Positions 32,890 through 43,982 are shown, counted from the first letter of the stretch. The stretch is DNA of 64,000 bases from Armatimonadota bacterium (GCA_030601885.1 JAUWAU010000005.1:216354-280353), one strand, 5' to 3'. The notes: a model not told the origin generated them from the sequence alone. Made by a program: numbers and translations.

Positions 32890-33879
32890 GTGGGTATTTG
32901 CCTCGGCATCGTCGGCGCGGGCAGACGTGCCGGCGAGCACCTGGAAGCACTACACCAAATCCCCGAGGCGGAGATAACTGCCATCTGCGATGTGCGGGAA
33001 GAGCTTGCCCGGAAGCGCGCGGCGCAGTTCGGCGGACTCGTCTACACTGACTTTCACGAGATGCTGGACGCCACCGAGCTGCACGGCATCCTCATTACCA
33101 CGCCCCCGCTATTGCACCGGGAGCAGACGATCGAGGCGGCTGAGCGCGGCATCCACGTGCTCATCGAAAAGCCGCTGGCGCTGAGCGTCGAGGACATGAA
33201 GGCAATGGCAGCGGCTGTCCAGCAGCAGGGCGTGATCGCCTCCGTGGGCTATCAGCTCCGCCATCTCTCCACCGTGCACGAAGCCCGGCGGCTGCTGGAT
33301 GGGCGGCCGATAGCCGCGGTGGCGGCGCACTACTACTGGACTGTGCCACTGGTGGAGTGGATCAAGGACAAGGACCTCGCGGGCGGTCAGATGGTGGATC
33401 AGGTCACGCACCTCATCGATCTGTGTCGCCTTTTCGCCGGCGAGGTGGAGTCGGTGAGCGCCGCCTACACCAACGTAACCCGCCAGGACGTCCCCGGCTT
33501 CAACAACTGGGATGCCTGTGCGGTGACGATGACCTTCCAGAGCGGCGCCGTGGGCAGCGTGCACAGCACCTATGCGCTGTTCCCGGGAATCCCTGCCGGA
33601 ACCGAGCTGGCGATCATCGCCGATGAGCTGCTGCTGCGCATCGACCCCGGGGGACCGATGCGGGCGTTCGCTCCGGATTGCCGGCAGAGCTTTGAGCCGC
33701 AGGGCAATGCGACGCTGGAGCTAGACCGCGCCTTCGTGAAGGCGATCGAGTCTGGCGATGCGAGCCGAATACGATCTCCCATCGACGACGCGATGCGCTC
33801 CTGCGCGGTCTCACTCGCCGCGAACGCGGCCGCGGAACGACAGGAGATGGTCTCGCTCGCAAGCTTTGCCGGGCTGTAG
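32890..33879 (+). CDS. Gfo/Idh/MocA-family NAD(P)-dependent oxidoreductase
   Basis: A 329-residue dehydrogenase from a GTG at 32890. The Rossmann motif is IVGAGRRAGEHLEALHQIP at residues 6-24. The family EKPLALSVEDMKAM block with catalytic Lys follows, then GYQLRHLSTVHEARRLLDG and the substrate-domain motif GGQMVDQVTHLIDLCRLFAGE, where the D/H positions correspond to the catalytic His-Asp region. Such enzymes oxidise sugars, inositols or amino-sugar derivatives. Co-directional with the HcnAB-like pair, 37 bases downstream. Confidence 0.92.
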   Translation: MGICLGIVGAGRRAGEHLEALHQIPEAEITAICDVREELARKRAAQFGGLVYTDFHEMLDATELHGILITTPPLLHREQTIEAAERGIHVLIEKPLALSVEDMKAMAAAVQQQGVIASVGYQLRHLSTVHEARRLLDGRPIAAVAAHYYWTVPLVEWIKDKDLAGGQMVDQVTHLIDLCRLFAGEVESVSAAYTNVTRQDVPGFNNWDACAVTMTFQSGAVGSVHSTYALFPGIPAGTELAIIADELLLRIDPGGPMRAFAPDCRQSFEPQGNATLELDRAFVKAIESGDASRIRSPIDDAMRSCAVSLAANAAAERQEMVSLASFAGL

Positions 33880-34004
33880 GCAGCGCCACAAGGAGACTTG
33901 GTCATTCTGAGGTCGCCGACGCGCCATAGCCGCTATTGTGGCAGCATGCCTGCGCGAGTGAAGCCGCCGGCAGCCTGCGCCACACAATGCTAGACGAGGG
34001 TGCG

Positions 34005-34430
34005 ATGGACATGTCCCGGACGATCAGTGACGCCGACGCGGCAGAGATGCGGGAGCGGATTCACACGGCGCTGCGCGAAGGCATCGAGCGCGAAGATCCG
34101 GTAATCATGGTGCTGGTTGATCCGCCGCTCTTCACGGAGTTTCACCGCTGGTGGGACGAGTGGGACCTACACGTTGAAGTGAAGGGCCAGAGGGTGCGCG
34201 CCAGCGAGTTCGTCACCATTGCCGAGAGCGACGGCCCGCTTCCCGAGGAGCGCTGCACGCTGGTAACGCGCAGCGAGAACGAGCGCAATTTTCTTCTTCA
34301 GCACTACGGCGAGTTCCTTGCCAGCATGCGCCGGTCGCCGGTACGAGTAACCGTCGAGGACCTGCACCAGCTCTACATCCAGGAGCGGCTGCAGGAGTTT
34401 CGGCGTGAGGAGGAGCGAGGCGAGCAATAG
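34005..34430 (+). CDS. Hypothetical protein
   Basis: A 141-residue soluble acidic protein I do not recognise. No signal peptide or membrane segment. Features are a helical N-terminus (DADAAEMRERIHTALREGIE), a beta-rich centre (PVIMVLVDPPLFTEFHRWWDEW, abbreviated by its W-rich core) and a charged C-terminal helix (YIQERLQEFRREEERGEQ). GAGGG precedes the ATG at 34005; an ATG at 33987 is also in frame. It follows the Gfo/Idh gene and precedes the DUF3604 gene on the same strand. Confidence 0.65.
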   Translation: MDMSRTISDADAAEMRERIHTALREGIEREDPVIMVLVDPPLFTEFHRWWDEWDLHVEVKGQRVRASEFVTIAESDGPLPEERCTLVTRSENERNFLLQHYGEFLASMRRSPVRVTVEDLHQLYIQERLQEFRREEERGEQ

Positions 34431-34631
34431 CGGAGCGCCACAACGCACGGAACCTGCCTGAGCATCTTCGTGGGGGCCACTGAGGGTTGCCGCATCCCCA
34501 AGCCGATCGTCTCAAAGTACCAGGCGGGGTCCGCTCGCGCTGGGGCCGAAGTGCCCTCCCCGCCCACACGCGGCCGTCGAGTTGTCCATGGCCTCCGTGT
34601 GCCAGGTGCCTCATCAGGAAGGAGAACGTGC

Positions 34632-36524
34632 ATGTCTGCTCGAGACCGACGCGCGCTGGAAAACGACTGGGGCTTTGCTGAGATCACCCCACGGCGGAAC
34701 ATCCGCGCCGGACGGACGGGGACGTGGGAGATCATCTATCGCGCCGGGCGTCACGGGATACCCGTCGGCGGCAGCCTGCGCATCGTGCCGCCCCATCAGG
34801 GGAACGTCATCTGGGATTTGGGCAAGGCGAGCGCCTACGCCGAGCGTCCCGGCCTGTTCCTGGAGGTCATGACCGAGAACGAGCACCCGCGCACGTACCA
34901 TCACTCCAACTACCCCGCCATCACGGTGATCGTGTACGGGCGGGGCGTGGAGCCCGGGGAGATCATCCGCGTGGTGATGGGAGAAACAGGCGGTTACACC
35001 AGCGGACGCTTCCTGCATGCCCGGGCGCAGGACCACGCGGCGGAGCTGCCCTTCGCCGTGTCCGTCGATCCCGTCGGCAACGCCCGCTTCGCCGTCGAGC
35101 GGCAGGTTGCGGGAAGATACCGGCCGGTATCCGGTGAGTTGACCGTGCAGGTCGTGGCCGACACGCCGCATCGCTTCCGCGTGTCGCTGCGCCATCCGCC
35201 TGCCAACGGCCAGCCGGCAAAGGCGGTGCTGGTCGTTGAAGATCGGTACGAGAACGTCGTGCGGGACTTCGCCGGGACGCTTGAGTTCCGCGCAACGCCT
35301 CCAGTGTCCGATCTGCCAGCATCGCTGTCGCTCACAGCCGACGACCATGGCCGCGCGAGCTTCACCTTCCCCTGCCCGGTGCTCGAGGAGCCATTGTACG
35401 TGACGGCCTTCGATGCCGCGCACGAGCTGATCGGCACCAGCAACCCGCTCCAACCCGGCTTTCACCGAGACTACAACGCCTACTTCGGCGATCTGCACGT
35501 CATGACCGGGCAGGGCCACGTGCCCCTCAGCGGTATGCTCGGCGACACGCAGGAAGCCATCTTGTACGCCCGCGACGATCGGGGCCTGGACTTCACCGCC
35601 GTGACGAACTCGGGTCGCACGTGGGAAACGGACAGGGAGCTGTTCGCACGGCACAACGCGCCACATGAGTTCGTCACCATGCCCGCGTGCGAACGCGGCT
35701 TTCGCACGGGCCACAAGAACATCTACCTGCTCGATGAGTCCGACGAGCCGCCGACGGCGCGGGACGTGCCGGAGCTGTGGGAGGCGCTGGAGGGGAAGCA
35801 GGCCATGGTCATCTCGCATCACACCAACACGCACTCCGAGACCGATCGCTACGCCGCCTGGGGCCCGCAGGACCTTTCCACTATCGACCCGCGGTGGGAG
35901 CGGCTCATCGAGATCTGCCAGAATCGCGGCTCCTTCGAGCGCGACGAGGTCGGCTCCGAGGGCGTGCACTTCGGCGGCTTTGGCTCCTCCGTGCAGGATG
36001 CCCTCGCCCGCGGCCTCCGGCTGGGCTTTGTCGGCGGCACCGATAATCACCGGGCCCGCCCGGCCTCCAAGCGCAGCAATCAATCAGGGCTCGACGCCGA
36101 TGAGTTCCTCACCGGCGGAATCACGTGCATACTGGCCCAGGAGCTGACCCGAGAGGCTCTTTGGGAGGCGCTGTGGGATCGACGATGCTACGCCGCCACG
36201 AGCGTGCGCATCCTCCTGGACTTCCGTGTGAACGGCGAGCTTATGGGTCGGGAGATCAACTGTAGTGACCCCGCACAACGAGGCCCTCGCCGCATCGCGG
36301 TGCGCGCCGCCGGAACGGCGGACATCGAGCGCGCCGTAATCGTCCGCAACGGGCTGGACGTTCACACCGCGCCCGGAGATGGGCGGCGGCTGCAGTTCGA
36401 GTGGGTGGATGAGACGCCCCTCGAGGACGTGCTCACGCCGGACGGCCAATGGGTGTACTACTACGTCCGGCTGGTGCAGCGCGATGGCAACATGGCTTGG
36501 GCCAGCCCCGTGTGGCTGCGCTGA
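34632..36524 (+). CDS. DUF3604 (PHP-like) metal-dependent protein
   Basis: The 630-residue protein starts at the ATG at 34632 behind AAGGAG. The N-terminal ~270 residues are beta-sandwich domains. The C-terminal half is the DUF3604 domain with PHP-like metal motifs: YFGDLHVMTGQGHVPLSG, ARDDRGLDFTAVTNSG, AMVISHHTNTHSETD and LRLGFVGGTDNHRARP, giving the His/Asp ligand set of the PHP phosphoesterase superfamily. DUF3604 members occur widely in environmental bacteria but lack an assigned reaction. No signal peptide, so it is likely cytoplasmic. Confidence 0.87.
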   Translation: MSARDRRALENDWGFAEITPRRNIRAGRTGTWEIIYRAGRHGIPVGGSLRIVPPHQGNVIWDLGKASAYAERPGLFLEVMTENEHPRTYHHSNYPAITVIVYGRGVEPGEIIRVVMGETGGYTSGRFLHARAQDHAAELPFAVSVDPVGNARFAVERQVAGRYRPVSGELTVQVVADTPHRFRVSLRHPPANGQPAKAVLVVEDRYENVVRDFAGTLEFRATPPVSDLPASLSLTADDHGRASFTFPCPVLEEPLYVTAFDAAHELIGTSNPLQPGFHRDYNAYFGDLHVMTGQGHVPLSGMLGDTQEAILYARDDRGLDFTAVTNSGRTWETDRELFARHNAPHEFVTMPACERGFRTGHKNIYLLDESDEPPTARDVPELWEALEGKQAMVISHHTNTHSETDRYAAWGPQDLSTIDPRWERLIEICQNRGSFERDEVGSEGVHFGGFGSSVQDALARGLRLGFVGGTDNHRARPASKRSNQSGLDADEFLTGGITCILAQELTREALWEALWDRRCYAATSVRILLDFRVNGELMGREINCSDPAQRGPRRIAVRAAGTADIERAVIVRNGLDVHTAPGDGRRLQFEWVDETPLEDVLTPDGQWVYYYVRLVQRDGNMAWASPVWLR

Positions 36525-36529
36525 ATTCC

Positions 36530-37072
36530 CTACCCCGCCGTATAGAAAAGCCTCTCGTACTTGGCGAACCAGTCGGCCGGCTCGTTGAGGAATTGCAGCG
36601 TTTCGTCCAGGATCTTGTAGTGCTGATCCTCCTCGACCATCATGAACTCGCAGAAGAGCTTCGCCCGCTTATCGTCCGTCTTCGCCGCCATGTCCTTATA
36701 CAGCTCGTACGACTTCCGCTCGAACTCCAGCCCCTTCTTGTAGGCTGCCGTGTCGTCGGCTGCTTCAGCTACTGCAGCGTCGATGGTCTTGGCGGCCTCG
36801 CTGAAAATCGTCGCGATGCGCGCCGGTAGGTCCGGATGCTCCGAAGGAGCGCCTTCTCCCGCCGGCCAGCGGCCGCCCTTTCGAATGGCCGCGTCGTACT
36901 TCTGGATCACCTCGATGTGCGTCAGCTCGGCGGCGGCGAGTCCCTCGAACGTCGCCTTTGCCAGAGCAGAGCCGCTCTTGGCAGCGGTGTCCACGTAGAA
37001 CCTATAGCCGTCGTGCTCGGTCTTGAGCGCGAGCTGCAAGCCCTTGAGATACTCCTCTGTGGCTTCGCTCAC
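36530..37072 (-). CDS. Ferritin-like (rubrerythrin-type) diiron protein
   Basis: A 180-residue four-helix protein with the diiron ligand pattern of rubrerythrins: ALKTEHDGYRFY, AELTHIEVIQ, FERKSYELYKDMA and MVEEDQHYKILDE (E..H / E...E..H). No rubredoxin domain, so it lacks the usual electron-donor site; it may scavenge peroxide or oxygen with a separate donor. The start is the GTG at 37072, placed 8 bases after a perfect AGGAGG; the longer frame to 37156 has no supporting ribosome site. Convergent with the DUF3604 gene. Confidence 0.87.
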   Translation of the reverse strand: MSEATEEYLKGLQLALKTEHDGYRFYVDTAAKSGSALAKATFEGLAAAELTHIEVIQKYDAAIRKGGRWPAGEGAPSEHPDLPARIATIFSEAAKTIDAAVAEAADDTAAYKKGLEFERKSYELYKDMAAKTDDKRAKLFCEFMMVEEDQHYKILDETLQFLNEPADWFAKYERLFYTAG

Positions 37073-37505
37073 GGCGTGCACCTCCTGTTTGGTCGCTCGC
37101 CCCAGGCCGGTGGACCTCTGGCGACCACATCGTATGTCCGGCGTGTTCGCCCTCATTCATACCTTGCCCTTCGCCCCGCTGGCTGTGGTCGAGCGAACGG
37201 TTCGGGTAGATGCTGAATCCGTCACGCCGATACACCCCCCTCACCAGCCTCCTGCCTGCCAATAGAGCATACACTGCTTGCCGCGCCCGGGTTACCTCCC
37301 CGGTAGACCAGCGTGCAGGGGTCGCCGCAGCGCCGCGTGCGCCGGAAGGCCAGAGCCTGCACAGCAGGGAAATGCGGGCGGAGCAGCTCGCACGCGGCTC
37401 TCAATGGCGGTGGCACCCAAATGACTCAGCCCGGGCACTGGCTCGCCGTACATGCAGCCGAGGGCGCCAGCCTCGGGTGTCGGTCCAGGCCTGACAGGCG
37501 AGACC
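37073..37505. other. Divergent intergenic region
   Basis: A 433-bp gap between the ferritin-like gene (minus) and the GT2 gene (plus). I see the AGGAGG site of the ferritin-like gene at its left edge and no convincing gene, promoter pair or long repeat. A 64-codon minus-strand frame (37222-37416) lacks any recognisable feature. Confidence 0.5.
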
Positions 37506-38525
37506 ATGCGAGGAGTGATGTTCGTGGTTGACGTCGCCGTGGCGCTCGTCTCCTATAACACTGCGGAGATGACGGCGCAGTGCGTACGCACGTTCCATGA
37601 GCGGGTGCGCGGCGTCTCGTATGAGCTCTGGCTGATGGACAACGGCTCTACCGACGACACCGTCCAGCGCATTCGAGCCGAGTTCCCCGACGTGCGCATC
37701 GTCCGGATGGGGTGGAATGCGGGGCACACCGTGGCCACGAACCTCGCGGCAGCCCGCAGCGAAAGCCGCTACGTGCTGTGGCTGAACAGCGACGTGTTCG
37801 TGTCGGAGGGCAGCGTGGAGCGGCTGGTGGAGTTCATGGACGCGCACCCGGATATGGCCGCGTGCGGGTGCAAGCAGGTTGACGAGGCCGGCGAGCCGAT
37901 GTGGGTTTGCGGTACCGTACCTCGACCGATACGACGCATCCTCGTCAATCTCGGCGTGCGCTCTGCGGAGCTGAGGGGCACTCGGTTGGACCCGGACCAG
38001 TACCGCGAGCCGGACTACGTCGTCGGAGCGTTCGTGCTGGTCAGGCGCAGGGCTCTGGAGGACGTCGGACTCATGGACGAGGAGTACTTCCTGCAAAGCA
38101 ATGAGATGGACTGGCAGTACCGGGCGTGGCAAAAGGGGTGGCGCGTCTGCTACCTGCCCGATGCTTCGGTGGTCCACCTCCGAGGAGCCTCGAGCACGGG
38201 CATTCGCCCGGCCCTTGCGGGGGAACTGGAGCGCGGTCGGTACGTGTTCATCCGGAAACACCATGGCGTGCTGCCGGCCGTACTGGTGGGTGTCAGCGGG
38301 CTGGTCGGCTATGCGTTGCGGTACGTCCTTGTGGGGGCGCTGCCCGTTCCCGCCACCGGGTGGCGGCAGCGGCGGCGGGAGAAGCTCGCGCGGTATGCTG
38401 CTATCCTTCGGGCGTATGCGCATGAGCTGCGCTGCCCCGCCGGGCCCACGCGAAGCCTCCTCTGCCCTGATCCCGGCCCGATACCGGAGGAGCTGCCGCA
38501 GTGTGGGGGCGCCGCGAGCCGATGA
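37506..38525 (+). CDS. Family 2 glycosyltransferase, WbbL-like
   Basis: A 339-residue GT-A enzyme. N-terminal donor-site motifs are VALVSYNTAEMTAQCVR, LWLMDNGSTDDTV and the DXD-like LWLNSDVFV at about residues 96-104. The acceptor-side block is VVGAFVLVRRRALEDVGLMDEEYFLQSNEMDWQYR-type (ED..D/W signature). The C-terminus is hydrophobic and basic. WbbL-like enzymes add rhamnose or similar sugars to lipid-linked glycans. The start is the ATG at 37506; an ATG at 37518, nearer a GAGGAG, is equally possible. The stop overlaps the next glycosyltransferase ATG. Confidence 0.9.
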   Translation: MRGVMFVVDVAVALVSYNTAEMTAQCVRTFHERVRGVSYELWLMDNGSTDDTVQRIRAEFPDVRIVRMGWNAGHTVATNLAAARSESRYVLWLNSDVFVSEGSVERLVEFMDAHPDMAACGCKQVDEAGEPMWVCGTVPRPIRRILVNLGVRSAELRGTRLDPDQYREPDYVVGAFVLVRRRALEDVGLMDEEYFLQSNEMDWQYRAWQKGWRVCYLPDASVVHLRGASSTGIRPALAGELERGRYVFIRKHHGVLPAVLVGVSGLVGYALRYVLVGALPVPATGWRQRRREKLARYAAILRAYAHELRCPAGPTRSLLCPDPGPIPEELPQCGGAASR

Positions 38526-39640
38526 GGAGCCGCCCCCGTGTACTGACCGTGATCTCGGAGCTGCGGCTGGGCGGAGGGGCGCAGTCTCTGCTGCGTAACG
38601 TATTGCCGGCACTGGCAGCGGATTTCGAAGTTCACCTCGCCGTGTTGATGGACCCGCGAGACGATATTCCCTACTATCAGCGCCTCAACATCCCCGTGCA
38701 CGACCTCTCGAAGAACGGGCGCCTCTCGCCATGGTGCATGTTTGATGTCGCCAGGCTCATTCGCCGCCTCAAGCCCGACGTGGTTCATTCCCACCTCACT
38801 CACGCCGACATCGCCACGCGCTTTGCTGTGCGCATGTCCGGACGACCGCCGTTGATCACGTCAAACCATCTGGGCTGGTCCGGGAGAGAGCGCAGCATCG
38901 GCCGCAGGCTGCATACCGGGACCACCCGGATGGACGACTGCACCATCACCGTCTCGGAGGCGGCGCATCGCTACTTGATGGGCAAGGGGATCGATGGGGC
39001 GCAGCTACGTGTGATCCGCAACGGAGTGAACCCGGAGGTGTTCCGGCCCCAGACCGGGCCAGATGTCGAGCGGCTGCGCCGACAGATCGAGGGCGCTGGA
39101 TCCGTCGTCCTCGCCGTTGGGCGGCTCGTCCCAGAGAAGGCCTTCCACACTCTCATCGCGGCCATGCGGAGGGTCGTCGCGGGGATTGCGGACGTGCGCG
39201 CCGTCATCGTTGGCGAAGGCGAACTGCACGCTTCGCTCCAAGCTCAGATGCGGGCGTCCGGCTTGACGGAGCACGTGACGTTGTGGGGCCGGTGCGAGCA
39301 GATGCCGCTCATGTACAACGCCGCCGACCTCTTCGTGCTCAGCAGCGACTGGGAGGCCTGCCCCATGTCGGTCCTCGAGGCGATGGGCTGCCAACTGCCC
39401 GTCGTCGCCACGAATGTGGGTGACAATGCAATACTGGTGGAGCACGGTGTGACGGGCCTGATGGTGCCGCCGGGAGATCCTGACAAGCTCTCAGACGCGA
39501 TGCTGACCCTGTTGCGAGACGACGACATGCGCGTGAAGATGGGCGTCGCGGGCCGGCGGAGGCTCCTGGCGAGGTTCACGCTCGACCGCACGGTGCAGCA
39601 GCTCGCGGCGCTGTATCACGAGTTCGCGCGGCAATACTGA
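38522..39640 (+). CDS. Family 4 glycosyltransferase
   Basis: A 372-residue GT-B retaining transferase. The N-domain has LRLGGGAQSLLRNVLPALA and DVVHSHLTHADIATR. The C-domain has AVGRLVPEKAFHTLIAAM, the EX7E motif in EACPMSVLEAMGCQLPVVAT, and HGVTGLMVPPGDPDKL. It starts at the ATG overlapping the GT2 stop (ATGA), so both enzymes probably act in the same surface-glycan pathway. The sugar specificity cannot be read. Confidence 0.93.
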   Translation: MRSRPRVLTVISELRLGGGAQSLLRNVLPALAADFEVHLAVLMDPRDDIPYYQRLNIPVHDLSKNGRLSPWCMFDVARLIRRLKPDVVHSHLTHADIATRFAVRMSGRPPLITSNHLGWSGRERSIGRRLHTGTTRMDDCTITVSEAAHRYLMGKGIDGAQLRVIRNGVNPEVFRPQTGPDVERLRRQIEGAGSVVLAVGRLVPEKAFHTLIAAMRRVVAGIADVRAVIVGEGELHASLQAQMRASGLTEHVTLWGRCEQMPLMYNAADLFVLSSDWEACPMSVLEAMGCQLPVVATNVGDNAILVEHGVTGLMVPPGDPDKLSDAMLTLLRDDDMRVKMGVAGRRRLLARFTLDRTVQQLAALYHEFARQY

Positions 39641-39689
39641 GGTCGAACGTCGGCCCTGCTCGCCCATTTGCGTGTCGCGTCCGCCACCG

Positions 39690-40436
39690 TCATCGTGGCA
39701 CTTTCTCCATCAGGTACTCCACGCGGTTGCGACCTGGGCACAACGCCCGGGCGATGCGCTTCAGGAGGGGAGTGCCCTTGAGCCCCCCTCTGCGCGCCCG
39801 GGCGGCCCATCGGTCCACGAGTCGGAACACATGGCCGCCAACTGCCTCCCCCAGCAGCAGAGCGCGCAGATGCTGCTCGGTGAAGGAGTGTGGGTGCTCG
39901 GGATCGGTCCAACGTCCGGCAAGTCGATGAGCCCAGTAAGCGACATTGGCGAGACAATTTACCTCCAAGAGACAGTGGCCGCCGGCTCGGGTGACTCTGA
40001 GGAGCTCGCGAACAGCCATCCTCGGCTCCCAAGTATGGTCGAGCACGTTGAGGCACAAGACGACGTCGAAGGCGCCGTCCCTCCACGGGAGATCCTCCCC
40101 GATCCCTTCGACCCAAGCCACCTGATCGCTCAGGCTATGGCGGAATTGGCGCTGAAAGAAGTGTGCGAGCGGATCGAGTGCATAACGGCGACCCGGGAGG
40201 TCGCAAATCTCGGGCTCGGGCCCGCAGCCAATGTCGAGGGTCTTCGTTTCTTCGGTCAGTGGCACGTGCGGCGACAGCTTTTCGGCCAGAGCCGCGGCCC
40301 TCGCCCTGATGCGATCCGCCGCCTGCGCAAGCTCGAACTGGTCCCCGCGCCGACGCCACCACACCATCTCGTGGGCCTGAGCGGCGCGCCATCGTTCGCT
40401 GTTCCTGGCGGCCACAAGGTCACGCCCCTGTTTCAC
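39690..40436 (-). CDS. Class I SAM-dependent methyltransferase
   Basis: A 248-residue protein. Motif I is TLDIGCGPEPEICDL (about residues 66-80) and motif II includes YALDPLAHFF. The post-region GIGEDLPWRDGAFDVVLCLNVLDHTWEP, a D-G-x-F-D-V-V pattern, and ELLRVTRAGGHCLLEVN correspond to the UbiE/COQ5-like fold. The substrate is unknown; it neighbours the two glycosyltransferases convergently, so a glycan or lipid acceptor is plausible. The frame's first ATG at 40436 is used. Confidence 0.87.
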   Translation of the reverse strand: MKQGRDLVAARNSERWRAAQAHEMVWWRRRGDQFELAQAADRIRARAAALAEKLSPHVPLTEETKTLDIGCGPEPEICDLPGRRYALDPLAHFFQRQFRHSLSDQVAWVEGIGEDLPWRDGAFDVVLCLNVLDHTWEPRMAVRELLRVTRAGGHCLLEVNCLANVAYWAHRLAGRWTDPEHPHSFTEQHLRALLLGEAVGGHVFRLVDRWAARARRGGLKGTPLLKRIARALCPGRNRVEYLMEKVPR

Positions 40437-40687
40437 CGTGCATGCCCAATGCCCCCTTATCGGCAGGCAGGCCGGCGCTGCGTGCCACTGAGGGCCTACC
40501 CCGAAGATTCCGGCAACGGGCCGTTATTGTAGGGCGGGGATGCCCTACTACTCTGCGACTCGTGCTACGTAGCGAAGTGTCTTCGCTACTTCGCAGAGTA
40601 GCAAGCGGCCCGCTGCGAAGCACGAGTTCCCCGCCGGCCTTCCGCCTTCGCGCGAGCGACATAGCCGCTTCGGCGGAGTCGCTTGCC
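40437..40687. other. Intergenic DNA dominated by nested palindromes
   Basis: No gene is visible. From 40533 to 40683 it is an almost continuous series of inverted repeats (see the repeat entry). It is bounded on the right by the decayed HepT-like fragment. Confidence 0.6.
40533..40683. repeat. Composite palindromic element
   Basis: Nested inverted repeats: GGCGGGGA (40533-40540) with TCCCCGCC (40628-40635); CTACTCTGCGA (40548-40558) with TCGCAGAGTAG (40591-40601); ACTCGTGCT (40558-40566) with AGCACGAGT (40619-40627); GTAGCGAAG-TGT-CTTCGCTAC (40569-40589). To the right, AGCGAC (40655-40660) pairs with GTCGCT (40678-40683) around CCGC-TTCG-GCGG, a UUCG-type tetraloop hairpin. Confidence 0.7.
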
Positions 40688-40831
40688 TCAGTAGACAGAG
40701 CCCGCGAACCTCAGCGGGGAGATCTTCATCGTTTCAGAGTGGCGCACACCGCGCCATGATGACTGCTCCGCCTTCTCCGCCGCGTCCAGAATGTCGGCCA
40801 GGTAGTCCACGAACTCCCGCCCCGCGCTCAC
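40688..40831 (-). pseudogene. Truncated HepT/HEPN (DUF86) toxin fragment
   Basis: A GTG overlapping the antitoxin stop (GTGA) opens a 47-codon frame beginning VSAGREFVDYLADILDAAEK, which matches the N-terminal helix of HepT toxins (E/F..YL.DIL.AIEK). After ~23 residues the similarity stops and the frame runs through unrelated sequence (RHSETMKISPLRFAGSVY) to a stop. The HEPN catalytic RX4-6H region is missing. The tail sequence is also found near 52980. I read it as the remnant of a MntA-HepT toxin-antitoxin pair. Confidence 0.6.
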
Positions 40832-41148
40832 ACCGGCACAGCCTCCTCCAGAATGCGAGCGCCGATGGCCGGCTTGAGCGCCGTCCTCATGACGAGGTCA
40901 ACCTTGACTCCGAGCAATTCGCGGATGTGGCGCTCGAGACGCACGAACTCGAACAGCGTCGGTGCCTGATCGAACTCCGCCGACAGGTCCAGCTCGCTTC
41001 CCGTGGTTGCTTCACCCCGCACGAAGGAACCAAATGCCCACAGGCTGCGCACCGCCCAGCGTTCTCGGAGCCCCGGCAGGTGCGCGCGCAGCACGCCAAG
41101 CAGCTCCTCCATCTGCGTCGGTTGGCGGTCCCTTCTGCGCGTTGCCAT
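40828..41148 (-). CDS. MNT-type nucleotidyltransferase (MntA-like antitoxin)
   Basis: A 106-residue minimal nucleotidyltransferase. The motif is SFVRGEATTGSELDLSAEF, matching the family GSxxRGEAxxxSDxDL, except that the first metal-binding Asp is Glu. The C-terminal half (VRLERHIRELLGVKVDLVM) has the family's second acidic strand. MntA antitoxins add AMP to HepT toxins. Here the partner is truncated, so the antitoxin may be a survivor. Starts at the ATG at 41148, 7 bases after GGAGA; the longer frame overlaps the molybdenum hydroxylase gap. Confidence 0.75.
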   Translation of the reverse strand: MATRRRDRQPTQMEELLGVLRAHLPGLRERWAVRSLWAFGSFVRGEATTGSELDLSAEFDQAPTLFEFVRLERHIRELLGVKVDLVMRTALKPAIGARILEEAVPV

Positions 41149-41248
41149 CATGCTGTCTCCGCTGGCTGTCCCCCAGCCTTGAAGTCTACCGTTCCCCGGC
41201 AGCTCTGACCTCCAGACCCAGCATTCCCGTTCTCGGCAAGTGTGGCCT

Positions 41249-43398
<2,150 letters not shown>

Positions 43399-43402
<4 letters not shown>

Positions 43403-43881
43403 GAGGTGCTCACCTCCGCCCCCTGGCCGGCGGCGCGGCGAATGGCGGCCACGATCTCCGGGTACGCGCAGCACCGGCAGATGTTGCCGTTCATCGCCTC
43501 GACGATCTGTTCATCAGTGGGACGAGGATTCTCGTCCAGCAGGGCCACCGCCGTCAAGATCATGCCTGGCCCGCAGTAGCCGCATTGCAGCACCCCATCG
43601 GCGAGGAACGCCTCCTGGACGGGATGAAGGCGACCACCGTCGGCGAGGCCCTCGATCGTCGTGATCGATTTGCCCGCGGCGTCGGCTGCGGGCGTAATAC
43701 AGGACCGCACCGGTTTGCCGTCCATCAACACCGTGCAGGCGCCGCACATCCCCTCGCCGCAGCCGTACTTGGTGCCGGTAAGGCCCAAGTCTTCCCGCAG
43801 CACATCCAGGAGCGGCCGCTGCGGGTCAGTAGTGACGGCTCGTCTTTTCCCATTCACAGCCAGGGCGATTCGGACAGCCAT
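43399..43881 (-). CDS. Molybdenum hydroxylase [2Fe-2S] subunit, IorA-like
   Basis: A 160-residue subunit with two clusters. The plant-type ferredoxin domain has CGEGMCGACTVLMDGKPVRSC and the helical domain has CGYCGPGMIL...CRCCAYPEIV. It passes electrons from the molybdopterin centre to an external acceptor. It lacks its own signal and would be co-exported with the Tat-tagged large subunit, as known for this family. The two genes overlap by 4 bases. Confidence 0.94.
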
Positions 43882-43952
43882 GAGCAGCCTCCGCTACACC
43901 GGGATTACGCGCGTGGCTTTCGACCACGGCGTCGCTGACATGCCCCAGCCCT

Positions 43953-43982
43953 ATTAGAACAGAAATCGGCGGTCGGAGACAA
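43953..43982 (-). promoter_or_regulatory. Candidate promoter of the iorAB-like genes
   Basis: Minus-strand TTGTCT (43982-43977), 18-bp spacer, TCTAAT (43958-43953), about 70 bases upstream of the ATG at 43881. Weaker than the other promoters listed. Confidence 0.45.

Noticed and set aside
37222..37416. 64-codon minus-strand frame in the GT2 upstream gap
   Set aside because: No ribosome site, no conserved motif, and ends in simple sequence.
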